The translations under genes and the position numbers were made by a program. Below the pieces are notes generated by a model, which was not told the DNA's origin, did not search any database, and saw nothing but the letters and a program-made list of their open reading frames with translations. This document shows positions 13,826-26,064 of a stretch of 64,000 nucleotides of DNA, one piece after another (the stretch's first letter is position 1; the number at the start of each line of letters is the position of its first letter). Source of the stretch: Winslowiella toletana (GTDB lineage Bacteria; Pseudomonadota; Gammaproteobacteria; Enterobacterales; Enterobacteriaceae); contig NZ_CP134152.1 in assembly GCF_032164335.1 (NCBI RefSeq), positions 4,588,001 to 4,652,000 on the forward strand, in the 5' to 3' direction.

Positions 13826-15106
13826 ATGAAAATTTTAGTTATCGGTAATGGCGGTCGTGAACACGCACTGGCCTGGAAAGCAGCCCAGTCTCCTTTGGCC
13901 GAAACGGTATTTGTCGCGCCAGGCAATGCCGGCACGGCGCTGGAACCCGCGCTGCAAAACGTGGCTATCAGCGCGACGGATATTTCGGCGCTGCTGAATT
14001 TTGCTCAGAGAGAAAAAATCGATCTGACTATCGTTGGCCCGGAAGCGCCACTGGTTATCGGTGTGGTTGATGCATTCCGCGCCGCCGGTCTGAAGATTTT
14101 TGGCCCGACTCAGGCGGCAGCACAGCTGGAAGGCTCAAAAGCTTTCACCAAAGATTTCCTGGCACGTCACCAGATTCCTACCGCGGAATACCAGAATTTC
14201 ACCGAAACAGAGCCAGCTCTGGCATACGTGCGCAGTAAAGGCGCGCCAATTGTAATTAAAGCTGACGGTCTGGCTGCCGGTAAAGGCGTGATTGTCGCGA
14301 TGACGCTGCAGGAAGCGGAAGATGCCATTCAGGATATGCTGGCTGGTAATGCTTTTGGCGACGCTGGCCACCGCATCGTGGTGGAAGAGTTTCTTGATGG
14401 TGAAGAGGCCAGTTTTATTGTGATGGTCGACGGTGAAAATGTGTTGCCGATGGCTACCAGCCAGGATCACAAACGCGTCGGTGATGGCGATACCGGCCCT
14501 AACACCGGTGGAATGGGTGCCTACTCCCCGGCGCCGGTAGTGACGGATGAAATCCACCAGCGTGTAATGGACGAAGTGATCTGGCCAACCGTTCGCGGCA
14601 TGGCAGCAGAAGGTAATACTTACACGGGTTTCCTGTATGCCGGCCTGATGATCGACAGCAACAATCAGCCGAAAGTGATCGAATTTAACTGTCGCTTTGG
14701 CGATCCGGAGACGCAACCGATCATGCTGCGTCTGCAATCGGATCTGGTTGATCTTTGCCTCGCGGCCTGCGACGGTAAATTAGATCAGAAAGATTCACAG
14801 TGGGATCCGCGCCCTTCACTGGGTGTGGTGCTGGCGGCAGGAGGTTATCCGGGCAACTACAATACCGGCGACCAGATCCACGGATTGCCACTGGAAGAAG
14901 TCGCTGACGGTAAAGTATTCCACGCCGGAACCACCATGCAGGACGATCTGGTGGTGACCAATGGTGGACGCGTATTATGCGTAACCGCGCTGGGTGATGA
15001 TGTGGCTGCGGCACAACAGCGGGCTTATCAGCTGATGGAGCACATCTCGTGGGATGGCAGTTTTTGCCGTAAGGATATCGGTTACCGCGCGATTAATCGC
15101 AAATAA
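13826..15106 (+). CDS. purD: Phosphoribosylamine-glycine ligase (GAR synthetase)
   Basis: 426 aa from ATG at 13826. It joins glycine to 5-phosphoribosylamine using ATP, the second purine step. I prefer this ATG over the GTG one codon earlier because GGAG at 13814-13817 is then 8 nt away and the protein begins MKILVIGNGGREHALAW, as in the family. An N-domain Rossmann motif, an ATP-grasp centre (residues about 105-320, with VIKADGLAAGKGV) and the C-terminal domain are all present. Cotranscribed with purH. It converges on yjaH. The zraPSR genes that flank purD in E. coli are absent. Confidence 0.97.
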   Translation: MKILVIGNGGREHALAWKAAQSPLAETVFVAPGNAGTALEPALQNVAISATDISALLNFAQREKIDLTIVGPEAPLVIGVVDAFRAAGLKIFGPTQAAAQLEGSKAFTKDFLARHQIPTAEYQNFTETEPALAYVRSKGAPIVIKADGLAAGKGVIVAMTLQEAEDAIQDMLAGNAFGDAGHRIVVEEFLDGEEASFIVMVDGENVLPMATSQDHKRVGDGDTGPNTGGMGAYSPAPVVTDEIHQRVMDEVIWPTVRGMAAEGNTYTGFLYAGLMIDSNNQPKVIEFNCRFGDPETQPIMLRLQSDLVDLCLAACDGKLDQKDSQWDPRPSLGVVLAAGGYPGNYNTGDQIHGLPLEEVADGKVFHAGTTMQDDLVVTNGGRVLCVTALGDDVAAAQQRAYQLMEHISWDGSFCRKDIGYRAINRK

Positions 15107-15153
15107 ACCGCAAATGGGCGGTGAGAAGGTATTGCCGCCCATTCTGACACCTG

Positions 15154-15807
15154 TCAGAAATCTTTTTCCGTCGGCTCCCACTGACAAAAATCTTCATTTG
15201 CCACCAACAGTAACTGCGTGCCTTCTGGCGCCTCCAGCCAGGCGATGCTCACCGGAACCGCCGAACGACTCTGTCGCTGCATAATATATTGTATTGCGCT
15301 GTTATCCAGTGCTGGTTTTTCCTGCGCGCCCTGACAGGTTTTCACCTCGCCGCCCGAAAGCCAGTGCCCCTGTTTCAGCATCACACGCCCGGTAAGCAAC
15401 GCGTCGCTAATTCTCAGCATTCGCTGTGCATCGAAAATATAAAGCTCTACAGCGTCCGCTGAGACCGATTCGCGTCGGCCCACTAACTGACGCTGCATAA
15501 AATTGAGTTTTCCCTGCTGATCGAATCGCAAGGTGATGTCATCAGGATGCGCGCCTTTAATATGCCGCTCGATGGAGAGCAAATTGCCAGCCTGCCAGTG
15601 GTAATCGGTGATCTCAGTCGCGTCGCCTTCAAACGGGCTAAATACCGTCATCATATGCGACACTTCCTGATGGGTGTCTTTGCGCCAGATACGCACCGCA
15701 CCGCGATCGGCCAGATAGCCGCTGGCGGTAAAGTCCGGCAGAGAAGAACGCGAGCTACAACCCGCAAGAAGAACCATTGAAAGAATTAAAACGGACTTTA
15801 ATTTCAT
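15154..15807 (-). CDS. yjaH: YjaH-like lipoprotein (DUF1481)
   Basis: 217 aa. It begins with a short signal peptide ending in the lipobox LLAGC (Cys17), so the mature protein should be lipid-anchored. Asp is not at +2, which favours the outer membrane. The rest is soluble and beta-rich, without a motif I can name. It matches E. coli YjaH (DUF1481) in N-terminus and position next to hupA. Molecular function is unknown. It is separated from hupA by 135 bp containing a strong terminator, so it is probably a separate unit. It faces purD tail to tail with 47 bp between stops. Confidence 0.85.
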   Translation of the reverse strand: MKLKSVLILSMVLLAGCSSRSSLPDFTASGYLADRGAVRIWRKDTHQEVSHMMTVFSPFEGDATEITDYHWQAGNLLSIERHIKGAHPDDITLRFDQQGKLNFMQRQLVGRRESVSADAVELYIFDAQRMLRISDALLTGRVMLKQGHWLSGGEVKTCQGAQEKPALDNSAIQYIMQRQSRSAVPVSIAWLEAPEGTQLLLVANEDFCQWEPTEKDF

Positions 15808-15885
15808 AAAGCGTCATCGTCACTGTCAGATTGGTGCGAGCACTACGCAAGCCGAATATGACAAGTAAGATAGCCTGGGCAGCCA

Positions 15886-15914
15886 AAAAAACAAAAGGAG
15901 CGATTAATCGCTCC
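15886..15914 (-). terminator. hupA terminator
   Basis: Perfect palindrome GGAGCGATTAATCGCTCC (15897-15914), followed in the hupA direction by TTTTGTTTTTTT. It lies 28 bp after the hupA stop. Confidence 0.9.
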
Positions 15915-15942
15915 CAGTGTTCAAACCTTCACTGTAACGCTA

Positions 15943-16215
15943 TTACTTAACAGCGTCTTTCAGTGCTTTACCAGATACGAATGCCGGTACGTTTGCAGCA
16001 GCAATTTTGATTTCGTTGCCAGTCTGCGGGTTGCGGCCAGTACGCTCAGCACGGTGGTTAACTTTAAAGGTACCAAAACCAACCAGTTGTACAGCATCAC
16101 CTTCTTTCAGAGACTCAGTAATCGCAGCCAGGGTGGATTCCAGAGCAGCTTTAGCCTGGGTCTTAGACAGGTCCGCTTTGTCCGCAATTACATCAATCAG
16201 TTGAGTCTTGTTCAT
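15943..16215 (-). CDS. hupA: DNA-binding protein HU-alpha
   Basis: 90 aa, the family length, beginning [18 protein letters not shown] as HU-alpha does. HU is a dimeric nucleoid protein that bends DNA. The N-terminal helices form the dimer body. Residues about 46-75 with [18 protein letters not shown] form the DNA-clasping arm, with Pro at the tip. Monocistronic with its own terminator; a 188-bp upstream region holds the promoter. The choice of alpha over beta rests on sequence and the yjaG-hupA-yjaH neighbourhood. Confidence 0.97.
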   Translation of the reverse strand: MNKTQLIDVIADKADLSKTQAKAALESTLAAITESLKEGDAVQLVGFGTFKVNHRAERTGRNPQTGNEIKIAAANVPAFVSGKALKDAVK

Positions 16216-16403
16216 AAGTTATCCTTACAGTGTATTTATCGCTTGCTAAGCATCAAGTGCGAGGGAAAAGCCAGCATTCGGCACTCTTCAGCCTGCACGC
16301 ACCGATAGCAACATTTTTCAGCCCCCCAAATGTAGACCAGACAGGGGGCGAATGTGAAGCCTTTAGGCATGACAAATCAGGCGTGAAGTCACGTTTTATC
16401 GCC

Positions 16404-16994
16404 TTACTGCTGAAAATTTATACCGATGTTACTGATTCCCGACTCGCGCAGGTCAGATCGCAGTCCTTTAATCAGGTCCAGGTCCCGCTCCTCGCAGGCT
16501 GCCAGCAGGCGAAAAATCTCCCACTGGATGTCCCACTCCTCTTCCACTGCAGGATTAACTTTTAGCTCATCATCGGTCATTTCGCGACCGGCCTGAGTCA
16601 TTTCGAGGATAGCAACGGTCGTGATCGAAGTTTCACTCACTTCGATGGCATGACTAAAGGTTTCACCGCTCAGACGTGAGTGCAGCAACTCGCTCAGCGC
16701 CACGCAGGCATCAATTGCCGGGTGAACGCCGTAAACATCGTAATCCTCTGCCGCTGGAATCGCCTCTTCCAGTTTTTCCAGCTGGCTGTCGAAATTCACT
16801 TTGGCATCTTTCACCACCAGCGTTTCCCATACCAGATCGAGGATGCGGCGATACAGCTGAGGATCGGCAAAACCGGTCTGCTGGCAGAATGCCCAATAGT
16901 TGGGATACATACGCTCGCACAGGCAAGCCATAAAAGTAACGTGCTGCCAGCTTTCCAGCTTTTCCAGCCGCAGATGAATCGGATTACGTAACAT
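16404..16994 (-). CDS. yjaG: YjaG family protein (DUF416)
   Basis: 196 aa, same length class and start (MLRNPIHLRLEKLESWQH) as E. coli YjaG. An acidic, helix-rich cytoplasmic protein without known catalytic motifs; DUF416 members have no agreed function. It lies between nfi and hupA as in E. coli. The 65-bp gap to nfi allows readthrough from hemE-nfi, while 188 bp separate it from hupA. Confidence 0.9.
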   Translation of the reverse strand: MLRNPIHLRLEKLESWQHVTFMACLCERMYPNYWAFCQQTGFADPQLYRRILDLVWETLVVKDAKVNFDSQLEKLEEAIPAAEDYDVYGVHPAIDACVALSELLHSRLSGETFSHAIEVSETSITTVAILEMTQAGREMTDDELKVNPAVEEEWDIQWEIFRLLAACEERDLDLIKGLRSDLRESGISNIGINFQQ

Positions 16995-17059
16995 GTTGGG
17001 ATCTCATAGACATTGACGCGCGGCCTGCAGTGTACCTGAAAAGCCGCTGACTCACACCG

Positions 17060-17728
17060 TTAACCCTGTTGCTGCCAGCGCACGAAAGCGCTGCGCTGTG
17101 AGGCGACGGCGTCTGCCCAGCGGGTCGGTTCCGGCAGGCGATAACCCGCCATACAGTTCTCTACCCACTGTAGCGCGGTATCCAGACTGACGCGATGACC
17201 GCCTGAAACAAACAGCGGGTTACAGCGTTTTTTACTGCGCCATACCCAGCCGATCTGCTCGCCTTTATCCAGCAGCGGCTGACGGGAGCCCGGTTCTTCA
17301 TCAAGCGGCTCAAAACGACCGCACAGACGTCGCTTTGCCACGCCAATGGTCGGCACATCCACCAGCAGCCCAAAATGGCTGGCAACGCCCAAGCGTCGCG
17401 GATGCGAAATGCCGTGACCATCGACCAGCACCAAGTCGGGTCGATGCTCCAGCATCTGCCAGGCAGCCAGTAGCGCAGGATATTCTCGGAAGGAGAGGAA
17501 GCCCGGAATATAGGGCATGGTGGTGGCGATGCGCGCCACCTTGTATTCAACCAGTTTTAACGAAGGATATTCCAGTATGACCAGCGCCGCGCGGGTAACC
17601 TCACCCTGCTGCTCGAATCCGACATCCGCGCCAGCAATCAGGCGCGGCGGCAAACAGTCAAAGTCATCGTGGCGAACCACTTCCGCTGCACGGGCCAGCT
17701 GCTCAGCGCGCAGCGCCTGAATATCCAT
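17060..17728 (-). CDS. nfi: Endonuclease V (deoxyinosine 3' endonuclease)
   Basis: 222 aa. It nicks DNA at the second phosphodiester 3' to deoxyinosine, repairing nitrosative deamination of adenine. The three metal-binding acids are visible: Asp35 in AGADVGFE, Glu82 in SFREYPAL and Asp103 in [12 protein letters not shown]. The [11 protein letters not shown] strand that forms the strand-separating wedge is intact. It begins 2 bp after the hemE stop, implying cotranscription with hemE. Length and motifs are normal. Confidence 0.95.
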   Translation of the reverse strand: MDIQALRAEQLARAAEVVRHDDFDCLPPRLIAGADVGFEQQGEVTRAALVILEYPSLKLVEYKVARIATTMPYIPGFLSFREYPALLAAWQMLEHRPDLVLVDGHGISHPRRLGVASHFGLLVDVPTIGVAKRRLCGRFEPLDEEPGSRQPLLDKGEQIGWVWRSKKRCNPLFVSGGHRVSLDTALQWVENCMAGYRLPEPTRWADAVASQRSAFVRWQQQG

Positions 17729-17730
17729 GC

Positions 17731-18798
17731 TTACTCCTGATGGTAAGGACGCGATAACGCGTGTACTGCCTCCACAAAGGCACCGGCATGCTCTGGTGGC
17801 ACATCCTGATGAATACCGTGCCCCAGGTTAAATACATGGCCGTTACCCTTACCGAAGCCTTGCAGAATGCCAGCAACTTCCTGCTGAATGCGTTCTGGCG
17901 AAGCATAAAGCATCGACGGGTCCATATTGCCCTGTAACGCGACTTTGTCACCGACGCGACGACGCGCATCGGCGATATCAGTCGTCCAGTCCAGGCCCAG
18001 CGCATCACAACCGGTTGCCGCCATCTCTTCCAGCCACTGACCGCCGCCTTTAGTAAACAGCGTTACCGGCACACGGCGGCCTTCGTTTTCATGCAGCAGG
18101 CCGTCGACGATTTTATGCATGTAGTACAGGGAGAAATCACGATAGTCGCGACCGGTCAGCACGCCACCCCAGGTATCAAAAATCATCAGCGACTGCGCAC
18201 CCGCACGGATCTGAGCGTTCAGATACAGCGTGACGCTATCTGCCAGCTTATCCAGCATCAGATGCAGCGTTTCCGGCTCGGCATACATCATTTTTTTGAT
18301 TTTGGTGAAGGCTTTGCTGCTGCCGCCTTCAACCATGTAGGTCGCCAGCGTCCACGGACTGCCGGAGAAACCAATCAGCGGCACTTCACCCTGCAGGTTT
18401 TTACGAATGGTGCGTACAGCGTTCATCACGTAACCCAGTTCGTGCTCCGGGTCCGGGATTGGCAGTTTTTCCACATCGGCGCGACAGGTAATCGGCGATG
18501 AGAAACGTGGGCCTTCACCGGTTTCGAAGTAGAGCCCTAAGCCCATCGCATCAGGAATGGTCAGGATATCGGAGAACAGGATCGCCGCATCAAGCGGATA
18601 ACGTCGCAGTGGTTGCAGCGTGACTTCACACGCCAGCTCGGCATTCTTGCACAGTGACATAAAGTCACCCGCCACTGCGCGAGTGGCTTTGTACTCTGGC
18701 AAATAACGTCCTGCCTGACGCATCATCCATACCGGGGTGATATCAACGGGCTGGCGCAGCAGAGCACGCAGGTAACGATCGTTCTTCAATTCACTCAT
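17731..18798 (-). CDS. hemE: Uroporphyrinogen decarboxylase
   Basis: 355 aa from the second of two tandem ATG codons (18798; the other is 18801). It starts [17 protein letters not shown], matching the 354 aa E. coli enzyme. It decarboxylates the four acetate side chains of uroporphyrinogen III in heme synthesis. The substrate-binding [11 protein letters not shown] motif is at residues about 27-37, and the FSDI loop with its catalytic Asp is intact. It sits in nudC-hemE-nfi with 38 bp to nudC and 2 bp to nfi, the E. coli order. Confidence 0.97.
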   Translation of the reverse strand: MSELKNDRYLRALLRQPVDITPVWMMRQAGRYLPEYKATRAVAGDFMSLCKNAELACEVTLQPLRRYPLDAAILFSDILTIPDAMGLGLYFETGEGPRFSSPITCRADVEKLPIPDPEHELGYVMNAVRTIRKNLQGEVPLIGFSGSPWTLATYMVEGGSSKAFTKIKKMMYAEPETLHLMLDKLADSVTLYLNAQIRAGAQSLMIFDTWGGVLTGRDYRDFSLYYMHKIVDGLLHENEGRRVPVTLFTKGGGQWLEEMAATGCDALGLDWTTDIADARRRVGDKVALQGNMDPSMLYASPERIQQEVAGILQGFGKGNGHVFNLGHGIHQDVPPEHAGAFVEAVHALSRPYHQE

Positions 18799-18836
18799 CA
18801 TCAGACTCTCTCAAAAACAGGTGCTCAGTATATCAC

Positions 18837-19610
18837 TCATTGCGCTTCGGCGCGGCACAGTGCAACAGTATCCTCAATCAGCCGACGGGCCACCGTACCC
18901 GGCGGCGGTAACAGCGGCAGCTCGTCATAGCGATACCAGCCAGCGTCAATCAGCTCTTTACCATCGTGCTGCAACTCACCGGCATCGTATTCGGCCATAA
19001 ACGCCATCATCAGTGAATGAGGAAACGGCCACGGCTGCGAAGTCACGTAACGCACGTTTTTCACTTTGACGCTGCTCTCTTCCATCACTTCACGCGCCAC
19101 GGCTTGCTCCAGCGTTTCGCCGACCTCAACAAATCCGGCCAGTACGGTATAAATACCGTTGCGATGGCGGGCATGCTGCGCCAGCAGTATCTCGTCGCCA
19201 CGGCGAATGGCGACAATAATGCAGGGCGCGATTTGCGGATAGTAACGCTGACGACAATGGCCGCAGAGACAGGCATTTTCACTTTTGCTGTGGTGCATTT
19301 CGTGGCCGCAATAACCGCACCAGCGATGAGAGCGGAAGAATTCTGCCAGTTGGACCCCGCGCCCCGCCAGTTGAAACAACCCGACATCCTGATCGATAAT
19401 TTGCCGTACCGATCCCATATTTTCCGCGCGGTTCTCGCGGATCAACCACACCTTTTCACCCTGCCATTCACCGATCAGCGATCCTTTCGATCCTGTCAGC
19501 CCGAAAGTTTCCGCATTACCGTGCGGCAGATCCCCCTTCGGTAACCAAAGTTTCTGCTCATGGCTGACAACCCACCAGCCAGCGTCTACGCTTGAGATCT
19601 CATGTTCCAT
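18837..19610 (-). CDS. nudC: NAD-capped RNA hydrolase / NADH pyrophosphatase
   Basis: 257 aa. It removes the 5' NAD cap from RNA and hydrolyses NADH. Four zinc cysteines are at 98, 101, 116 and 119. The Nudix box starts at Gly159 and includes REVMEESS. The SQPWPFPHS motif that marks the NADH-specific subfamily is at 191-199. First gene of a probable nudC-hemE-nfi unit, divergent from rsd across 117 bp. All family landmarks are present. Confidence 0.97.
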   Translation of the reverse strand: MEHEISSVDAGWWVVSHEQKLWLPKGDLPHGNAETFGLTGSKGSLIGEWQGEKVWLIRENRAENMGSVRQIIDQDVGLFQLAGRGVQLAEFFRSHRWCGYCGHEMHHSKSENACLCGHCRQRYYPQIAPCIIVAIRRGDEILLAQHARHRNGIYTVLAGFVEVGETLEQAVAREVMEESSVKVKNVRYVTSQPWPFPHSLMMAFMAEYDAGELQHDGKELIDAGWYRYDELPLLPPPGTVARRLIEDTVALCRAEAQ

Positions 19611-19727
19611 AAAATTTGTTATCCTTTGCTTTAACAGGCACTCTGTAGTACTGATGTTAAGTATTCGGAAAGATGCTTATAACTATAATACCCAAAGTAG
19701 CAGGGTATTTACTCAACGGAGTTGATC

Positions 19728-20234
19728 ATGCTTAACCAGTTAGATGCTCTGGCCGCACGCGTCGGTGGTAGTAATGAACTGGTGGATCTCTGGTTAAATG
19801 CCCGCAGACCGCTACTGGCCGCCTATTATCAGTTAGTGGGTATGAAGCCTAACAAAGATCCACTAACCGTACTTGACGATGAAGCTCTGGATAACTTTTG
19901 TCAGAGACTGGTGGACTACCTTTCCACCGGACACTTCAATATTTACGAACGTATCATTGATGAACTGCAGGGTGATAGCCCGCTGATTGCGGCTTCCCAG
20001 ATTTATCCGGCGCTGCAGGCCAACACTGAACGCATCATGGATTATTACGATACTCACCTGGAAACGGCGATTGATGATGACAACTGTCTGGAATTCCAGC
20101 AGGCATTATCCGGCGTCGGTGAAGCGCTTGAAGCACGCTTTACTCTTGAAGATAAGCTGATTCAGCTCGCCTTCGACCACAAATTGCGCCCACAGCCAGC
20201 GGCCAATGAGCCTGCTCTGGTTCGTCCGGCGTAA
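19728..20234 (+). CDS. rsd: Anti-sigma-70 factor Rsd
   Basis: 168 aa. Rsd binds region 4 of sigma-70 in stationary phase and in E. coli also stimulates RelA/SpoT output with HPr. ATG at 19728 with GGAG 6 nt upstream gives MLNQLDALAARVGGSN, matching E. coli. An upstream in-frame TTG (19722) lacks justification. All-helical, with the conserved HFNIYERI and ALEARFTLEDKLI segments. Conserved placement between nudC and thiC. A terminator follows 37 bp after the stop. Confidence 0.95.
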   Translation: MLNQLDALAARVGGSNELVDLWLNARRPLLAAYYQLVGMKPNKDPLTVLDDEALDNFCQRLVDYLSTGHFNIYERIIDELQGDSPLIAASQIYPALQANTERIMDYYDTHLETAIDDDNCLEFQQALSGVGEALEARFTLEDKLIQLAFDHKLRPQPAANEPALVRPA

Positions 20235-20271
20235 GGTTGCTCAGGTAGTAAATTTGTTGTAGTTTGCCAAA

Positions 20272-20301
20272 AGCCCCCCTATGCTGGAGGGGCTATTTTT
20301 T
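20272..20301 (+). terminator. rsd terminator
   Basis: AGCCCC/GGGGCT stem with an inner partial CC/GG extension, followed by ATTTTTT. It separates rsd from the thi riboswitch. Confidence 0.8.
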
Positions 20302-20324
20302 GGTTGTGTTTTATACGACCAACA

Positions 20325-20410
20325 TCTTGTCGGAGTGCCCCCCGGGGCTGAGACCGTTAATTCGGGATCCGCGGAACCTGATCAGGTTAGTACCTGCGAA
20401 GGGAACAAGA
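20325..20410 (+). ncRNA. TPP riboswitch (THI box) upstream of thiC
   Basis: The conserved TPP aptamer core is plain: GGGGCTGAGA at 20344-20353, then GAACCTGATCAGGTTAGTA and CCTGCGAAGGGAACA. The closing P1 stem TCTTGT (20325-20330) pairs with ACAAGA (20405-20410). It precedes the thiC start by about 100 nt. TPP binding is expected to shut off thiCEFSGH, by blocking the thiC ribosome site and/or Rho-dependent termination as in E. coli. I do not see a clear intrinsic terminator in the expression platform. Confidence 0.95.
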
Positions 20411-20509
20411 GTAAACAATCTTTTTCGGTGTTTGCCGACACGTCGTCACACCGTCTGTTACTCCCTCCGAACTCCGGACAAGCCATTTTTCCTTGTAATC
20501 AGGATATGA

Positions 20510-23077
<2,568 letters not shown>

Positions 23078-23088
<11 letters not shown>

Positions 23089-23827
23089 CAGTGACTTCCT
23101 GCGCTACAGCCGTCAGCTGCTGCTGGAGGAGTTCGGCATCGAAGCTCAGGAAAAATTGCAGCACGCCAGCGTACTGATCGTCGGACTGGGCGGTCTGGGC
23201 TCACCTGCCGCGCTTTATCTGGCGGCCGCGGGAGTGGGCAAATTGCTGCTGGCAGATGATGACAAATTGCATATCAGCAATTTACAGCGACAGATTTTGT
23301 TTCGCAGTAGCGAAATCGGACAGCCAAAAGCGCTGCTGGCTCAGGGACATTTGCAGGCGATTAATCCACAGGTGGAGTCAATCGCGCTGGAACAACGAAT
23401 GGATCCGCTGTCGCTGAAGACCGCAGTACAACAGGTCGATCTGGTGCTGGACTGCAGCGATAACATGACCACGCGTCAACAGGTGAATGCCGCCTGTGTT
23501 GCCAGCAACACACCGCTGGTCAGCGGCAGTGCGGTTGGCTTCGGCGGCCAGTTGATGGTCATCACCCCGCCGTGGACGCAGGGTTGCTACCGCTGCCTGT
23601 GGCCGGATGAAGCGGAACCCCAGCGTAATTGCCGTACCGCAGGAGTACTTGGCCCGGTCGTCGGTGTGATTGGCACGTTGCAGGCGCTGGAAGCCGTTAA
23701 ATTACTGGCCGGACATTCATCACCGCTCAACGGCAAACTGCGACTGTTTGATGGCCGCCAACAGACCTGGCGCAGCTTAAATCTGCAGCGCTCGCCACAC
23801 TGTCCGGTTTGTGGAGGCGAGTCATGA
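23078..23827 (+). CDS. thiF: ThiS adenylyltransferase
   Basis: 249 aa, E1-like. It adenylates the C-terminal Gly of ThiS so that sulfur can be loaded for thiazole synthesis. The nucleotide-binding GLGGLGSP is near residue 36. Two zinc CxxC pairs are present (CYRC and, at the end, CPVC). The conserved [10 protein letters not shown] cysteine is intact. It overlaps thiE by 11 nt, and its TGA overlaps the thiS ATG. Confidence 0.96.
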
Positions 23828-24024
23828 GGATTGTGGTCAATGACCAGCCGATAACGCTGGATATGCCGTTGTCGATTGTGGCGCTGCTTGAACAACTGGA
23901 ACATCACCAGCCCGGTACCGCGCTGGCGGTTAATCAGACCATTGTGCCACGCGCCCATTGGCCGTCTTATCAGTTACAGGAGGGCGATGAACTGGTGATT
24001 TTCCAGGCCATCGCCGGAGGTTGA
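23824..24024 (+). CDS. thiS: Thiamin sulfur-carrier protein ThiS
   Basis: 66 aa with a ubiquitin-like beta-grasp fold. The C-terminal Gly-Gly (AIAGG) is the tail adenylated by ThiF and converted to thiocarboxylate. I chose ATG 23824, which overlaps the thiF stop as ATGA. An in-frame upstream ATG at 23809 lies inside thiF and would add five non-conserved residues. thiG begins 2 bp after the stop. Confidence 0.95.
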   Translation: MRIVVNDQPITLDMPLSIVALLEQLEHHQPGTALAVNQTIVPRAHWPSYQLQEGDELVIFQAIAGG

Positions 24025-24025
24025 T

Positions 24026-24805
24026 ATGCTACACATTGCAGACAAAAGCTTTTCATCACGCCTGTTTACCGGAACCGGAAAATTTGCCACGCCAGGATTG
24101 ATGCTGGAGTCGATTGCCGCATCAGGTTCTCAGCTGGTCACTATGGCGATGAAACGTGTTGACCTGAAAGGCGGAGATGATGGCATCCTCGCCCCGTTAC
24201 AGCAGCTTGGCGTGCAGCTTCTGCCCAATACTTCAGGGGCAAAAACCGCGGCGGAGGCGATATTTGCCGCGCACCTGGCCCGTGAAGCGCTGGGCACTCA
24301 CTGGGTAAAACTCGAAATTCATCCCGATATGCGCTACTTATTGCCGGATCCCATCGAAACGCTGAAAGCTGCCGAACAGCTGGTTAAAGATGGATTTGTG
24401 GTGCTGCCCTACTGCAGTGCCGACCCGGTATTGTGTAAGCGCCTGGAAGAAGCGGGCTGTTCCGCAGTGATGCCTCTGGGTGCGCCTATCGGCAGCAATC
24501 AGGGATTAAAAACCCGCGATTTACTGGCGATCATCATCGAACAGGCAAAGGTGCCTGTCGTCGTCGATGCCGGTATTGGCGCACCCAGCCATGCCAGCGA
24601 AGCGCTGGAAATGGGCGCAGATGCGGTGCTGGTTAATACCGCGATTGCGGTGGCACGTGACCCGGTGCAGATGGCGCGGGCCTTTAAGCTGGCGGTGGAG
24701 GCCGGAGAACTGGCATGGCACAGCGGGCTGGGTGTATCGCAGCAGCAGGCGGTCGCGTCCAGCCCGCTTACCGCATTTTTGCAGCACGGTGAGGTGTCAT
24801 CATGA
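24026..24805 (+). CDS. thiG: Thiazole synthase
   Basis: 259 aa TIM barrel (E. coli 256). It builds thiazole phosphate from deoxyxylulose phosphate, dehydroglycine and ThiS-thiocarboxylate. The Schiff-base Lys is in WVKLEIHPD near residue 96. The phosphate-binding [13 protein letters not shown] is present. The ribosome site GGAGG is inside the end of thiS. The TGA overlaps thiH (ATGA). Confidence 0.97.
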   Translation: MLHIADKSFSSRLFTGTGKFATPGLMLESIAASGSQLVTMAMKRVDLKGGDDGILAPLQQLGVQLLPNTSGAKTAAEAIFAAHLAREALGTHWVKLEIHPDMRYLLPDPIETLKAAEQLVKDGFVVLPYCSADPVLCKRLEEAGCSAVMPLGAPIGSNQGLKTRDLLAIIIEQAKVPVVVDAGIGAPSHASEALEMGADAVLVNTAIAVARDPVQMARAFKLAVEAGELAWHSGLGVSQQQAVASSPLTAFLQHGEVSS

Positions 24806-25941
24806 ATGACTTTATCTCACGCTGGCAAACCCTGAACTGGGATGATATTACCCTGCGTATCAACAGCAAAACTGCCGCCGATGTTGAACGTGCTTTGAAT
24901 GCTTCGCGCGTCGGACGTGAAGAGTTGATGGCGTTGCTGTCACCAGCAGCGGCGGCTTATCTCGAACCGCTGGCGCAAAAGGCACAGCGGCTGACGCGCC
25001 AGCGGTTCGGTAATACCGTCAGCTTCTATGTTCCGCTCTATCTCTCCAATCTGTGCGCCAATGACTGCACTTACTGCGGTTTCTCAATGAGCAATCGCAT
25101 CAAGCGCAAAACGCTGGACAGTGATGAAATTGCCCGAGAATGTGAAGCGATACGCGCAATGGGATTCGATCACTTATTGCTGGTGACCGGCGAACATCAA
25201 AGTAAAGTGGGCATGGACTATTTTCGTCAGCACCTGCCGGCGATTCGACAGCGCTTTAGCTCGTTGATGATGGAAGTGCAGCCGATGTCGCAGGATGAAT
25301 ACGCTGAGTTAAAAACTTTGGGGCTGGATGGCGTACTGGTGTATCAGGAGACCTATCATCAGGCGGTGTATAGCCAGCATCATCTGAAAGGTAACAAGCA
25401 GGACTTCTTCTTCCGACTGGAAACCCCCGATCGTCTTGGACGTGCCGGGATCGATAAGATCGGTCTGGGCGCGCTGATCGGCCTGTCTGACAGCTGGCGT
25501 ACCGACTGCTTGATGGTTGCTGAACACCTGTTATGGTTGCAGCAAACTTACTGGCAAAGCCGTTACTCACTCTCCTTCCCGCGCCTGCGGCCTTGTGCCG
25601 GCGGCATAGAACCCGCATCGATTATGAGCGAAAGCCAGCTAGTGCAGGTGATTTGCGCGTTTCGTCTGTTCTCACCGGATGTGGAACTGTCGCTGTCAAC
25701 GCGTGAATCGCCGTTTTTCCGCGATCATGTGGTGCCGCTGGCGATCAACAGCGTCAGCGCCTTTTCCAAAACTCAACCGGGTGGCTATGCCGATAATCGC
25801 CCGGAACTTGAACAGTTTGCTCCCCATGATGCCCGCACACCGCAGCAGGTTGCTGCCGCGCTGAGCAAGGCGGGTTTGCAGCCAGTATGGAAGGACTGGG
25901 ATGGTTATCTGGGACGCATCCCGCATCAAACCGTAAGCTGA
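24802..25941 (+). CDS. thiH: Tyrosine lyase (dehydroglycine synthase)
   Basis: 379 aa radical-SAM enzyme (E. coli 377) that cleaves tyrosine to p-cresol and dehydroglycine for ThiG. The cluster motif [10 protein letters not shown] is near residue 85 (C-x3-C-x2-C). Its presence means the operon uses the anaerobe-compatible ThiH route rather than glycine oxidase ThiO. Last gene of thiCEFSGH. The region after the stop carries a long perfect hairpin shared with the convergent mocR gene. Confidence 0.97.
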   Translation: MNDFISRWQTLNWDDITLRINSKTAADVERALNASRVGREELMALLSPAAAAYLEPLAQKAQRLTRQRFGNTVSFYVPLYLSNLCANDCTYCGFSMSNRIKRKTLDSDEIARECEAIRAMGFDHLLLVTGEHQSKVGMDYFRQHLPAIRQRFSSLMMEVQPMSQDEYAELKTLGLDGVLVYQETYHQAVYSQHHLKGNKQDFFFRLETPDRLGRAGIDKIGLGALIGLSDSWRTDCLMVAEHLLWLQQTYWQSRYSLSFPRLRPCAGGIEPASIMSESQLVQVICAFRLFSPDVELSLSTRESPFFRDHVVPLAINSVSAFSKTQPGGYADNRPELEQFAPHDARTPQQVAAALSKAGLQPVWKDWDGYLGRIPHQTVS

Positions 25942-26005
25942 AGCAACGACGACAGAAAGTTATCGGTACAGGCCGCAAGCCGCCAAAGCATCGCTGGCTG
26001 CAATG

Positions 26006-26034
26006 ACCGACAGCGCTATAGTGGCGCTGTCGGT
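26006..26034. terminator. Hairpin between convergent thiH and MocR gene
   Basis: Perfect 11-bp stem ACCGACAGCGC / GCGCTGTCGGT with a 7-nt loop, 64 bp after thiH and 30 bp after the regulator gene. Neither side has a strong T-run, so it may be a bidirectional terminator, a 3' end stabiliser or a stray palindromic element. Confidence 0.55.
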
Positions 26035-26064
26035 AGCAATTTCGTTATCGTCCGGGGCCGGTTG

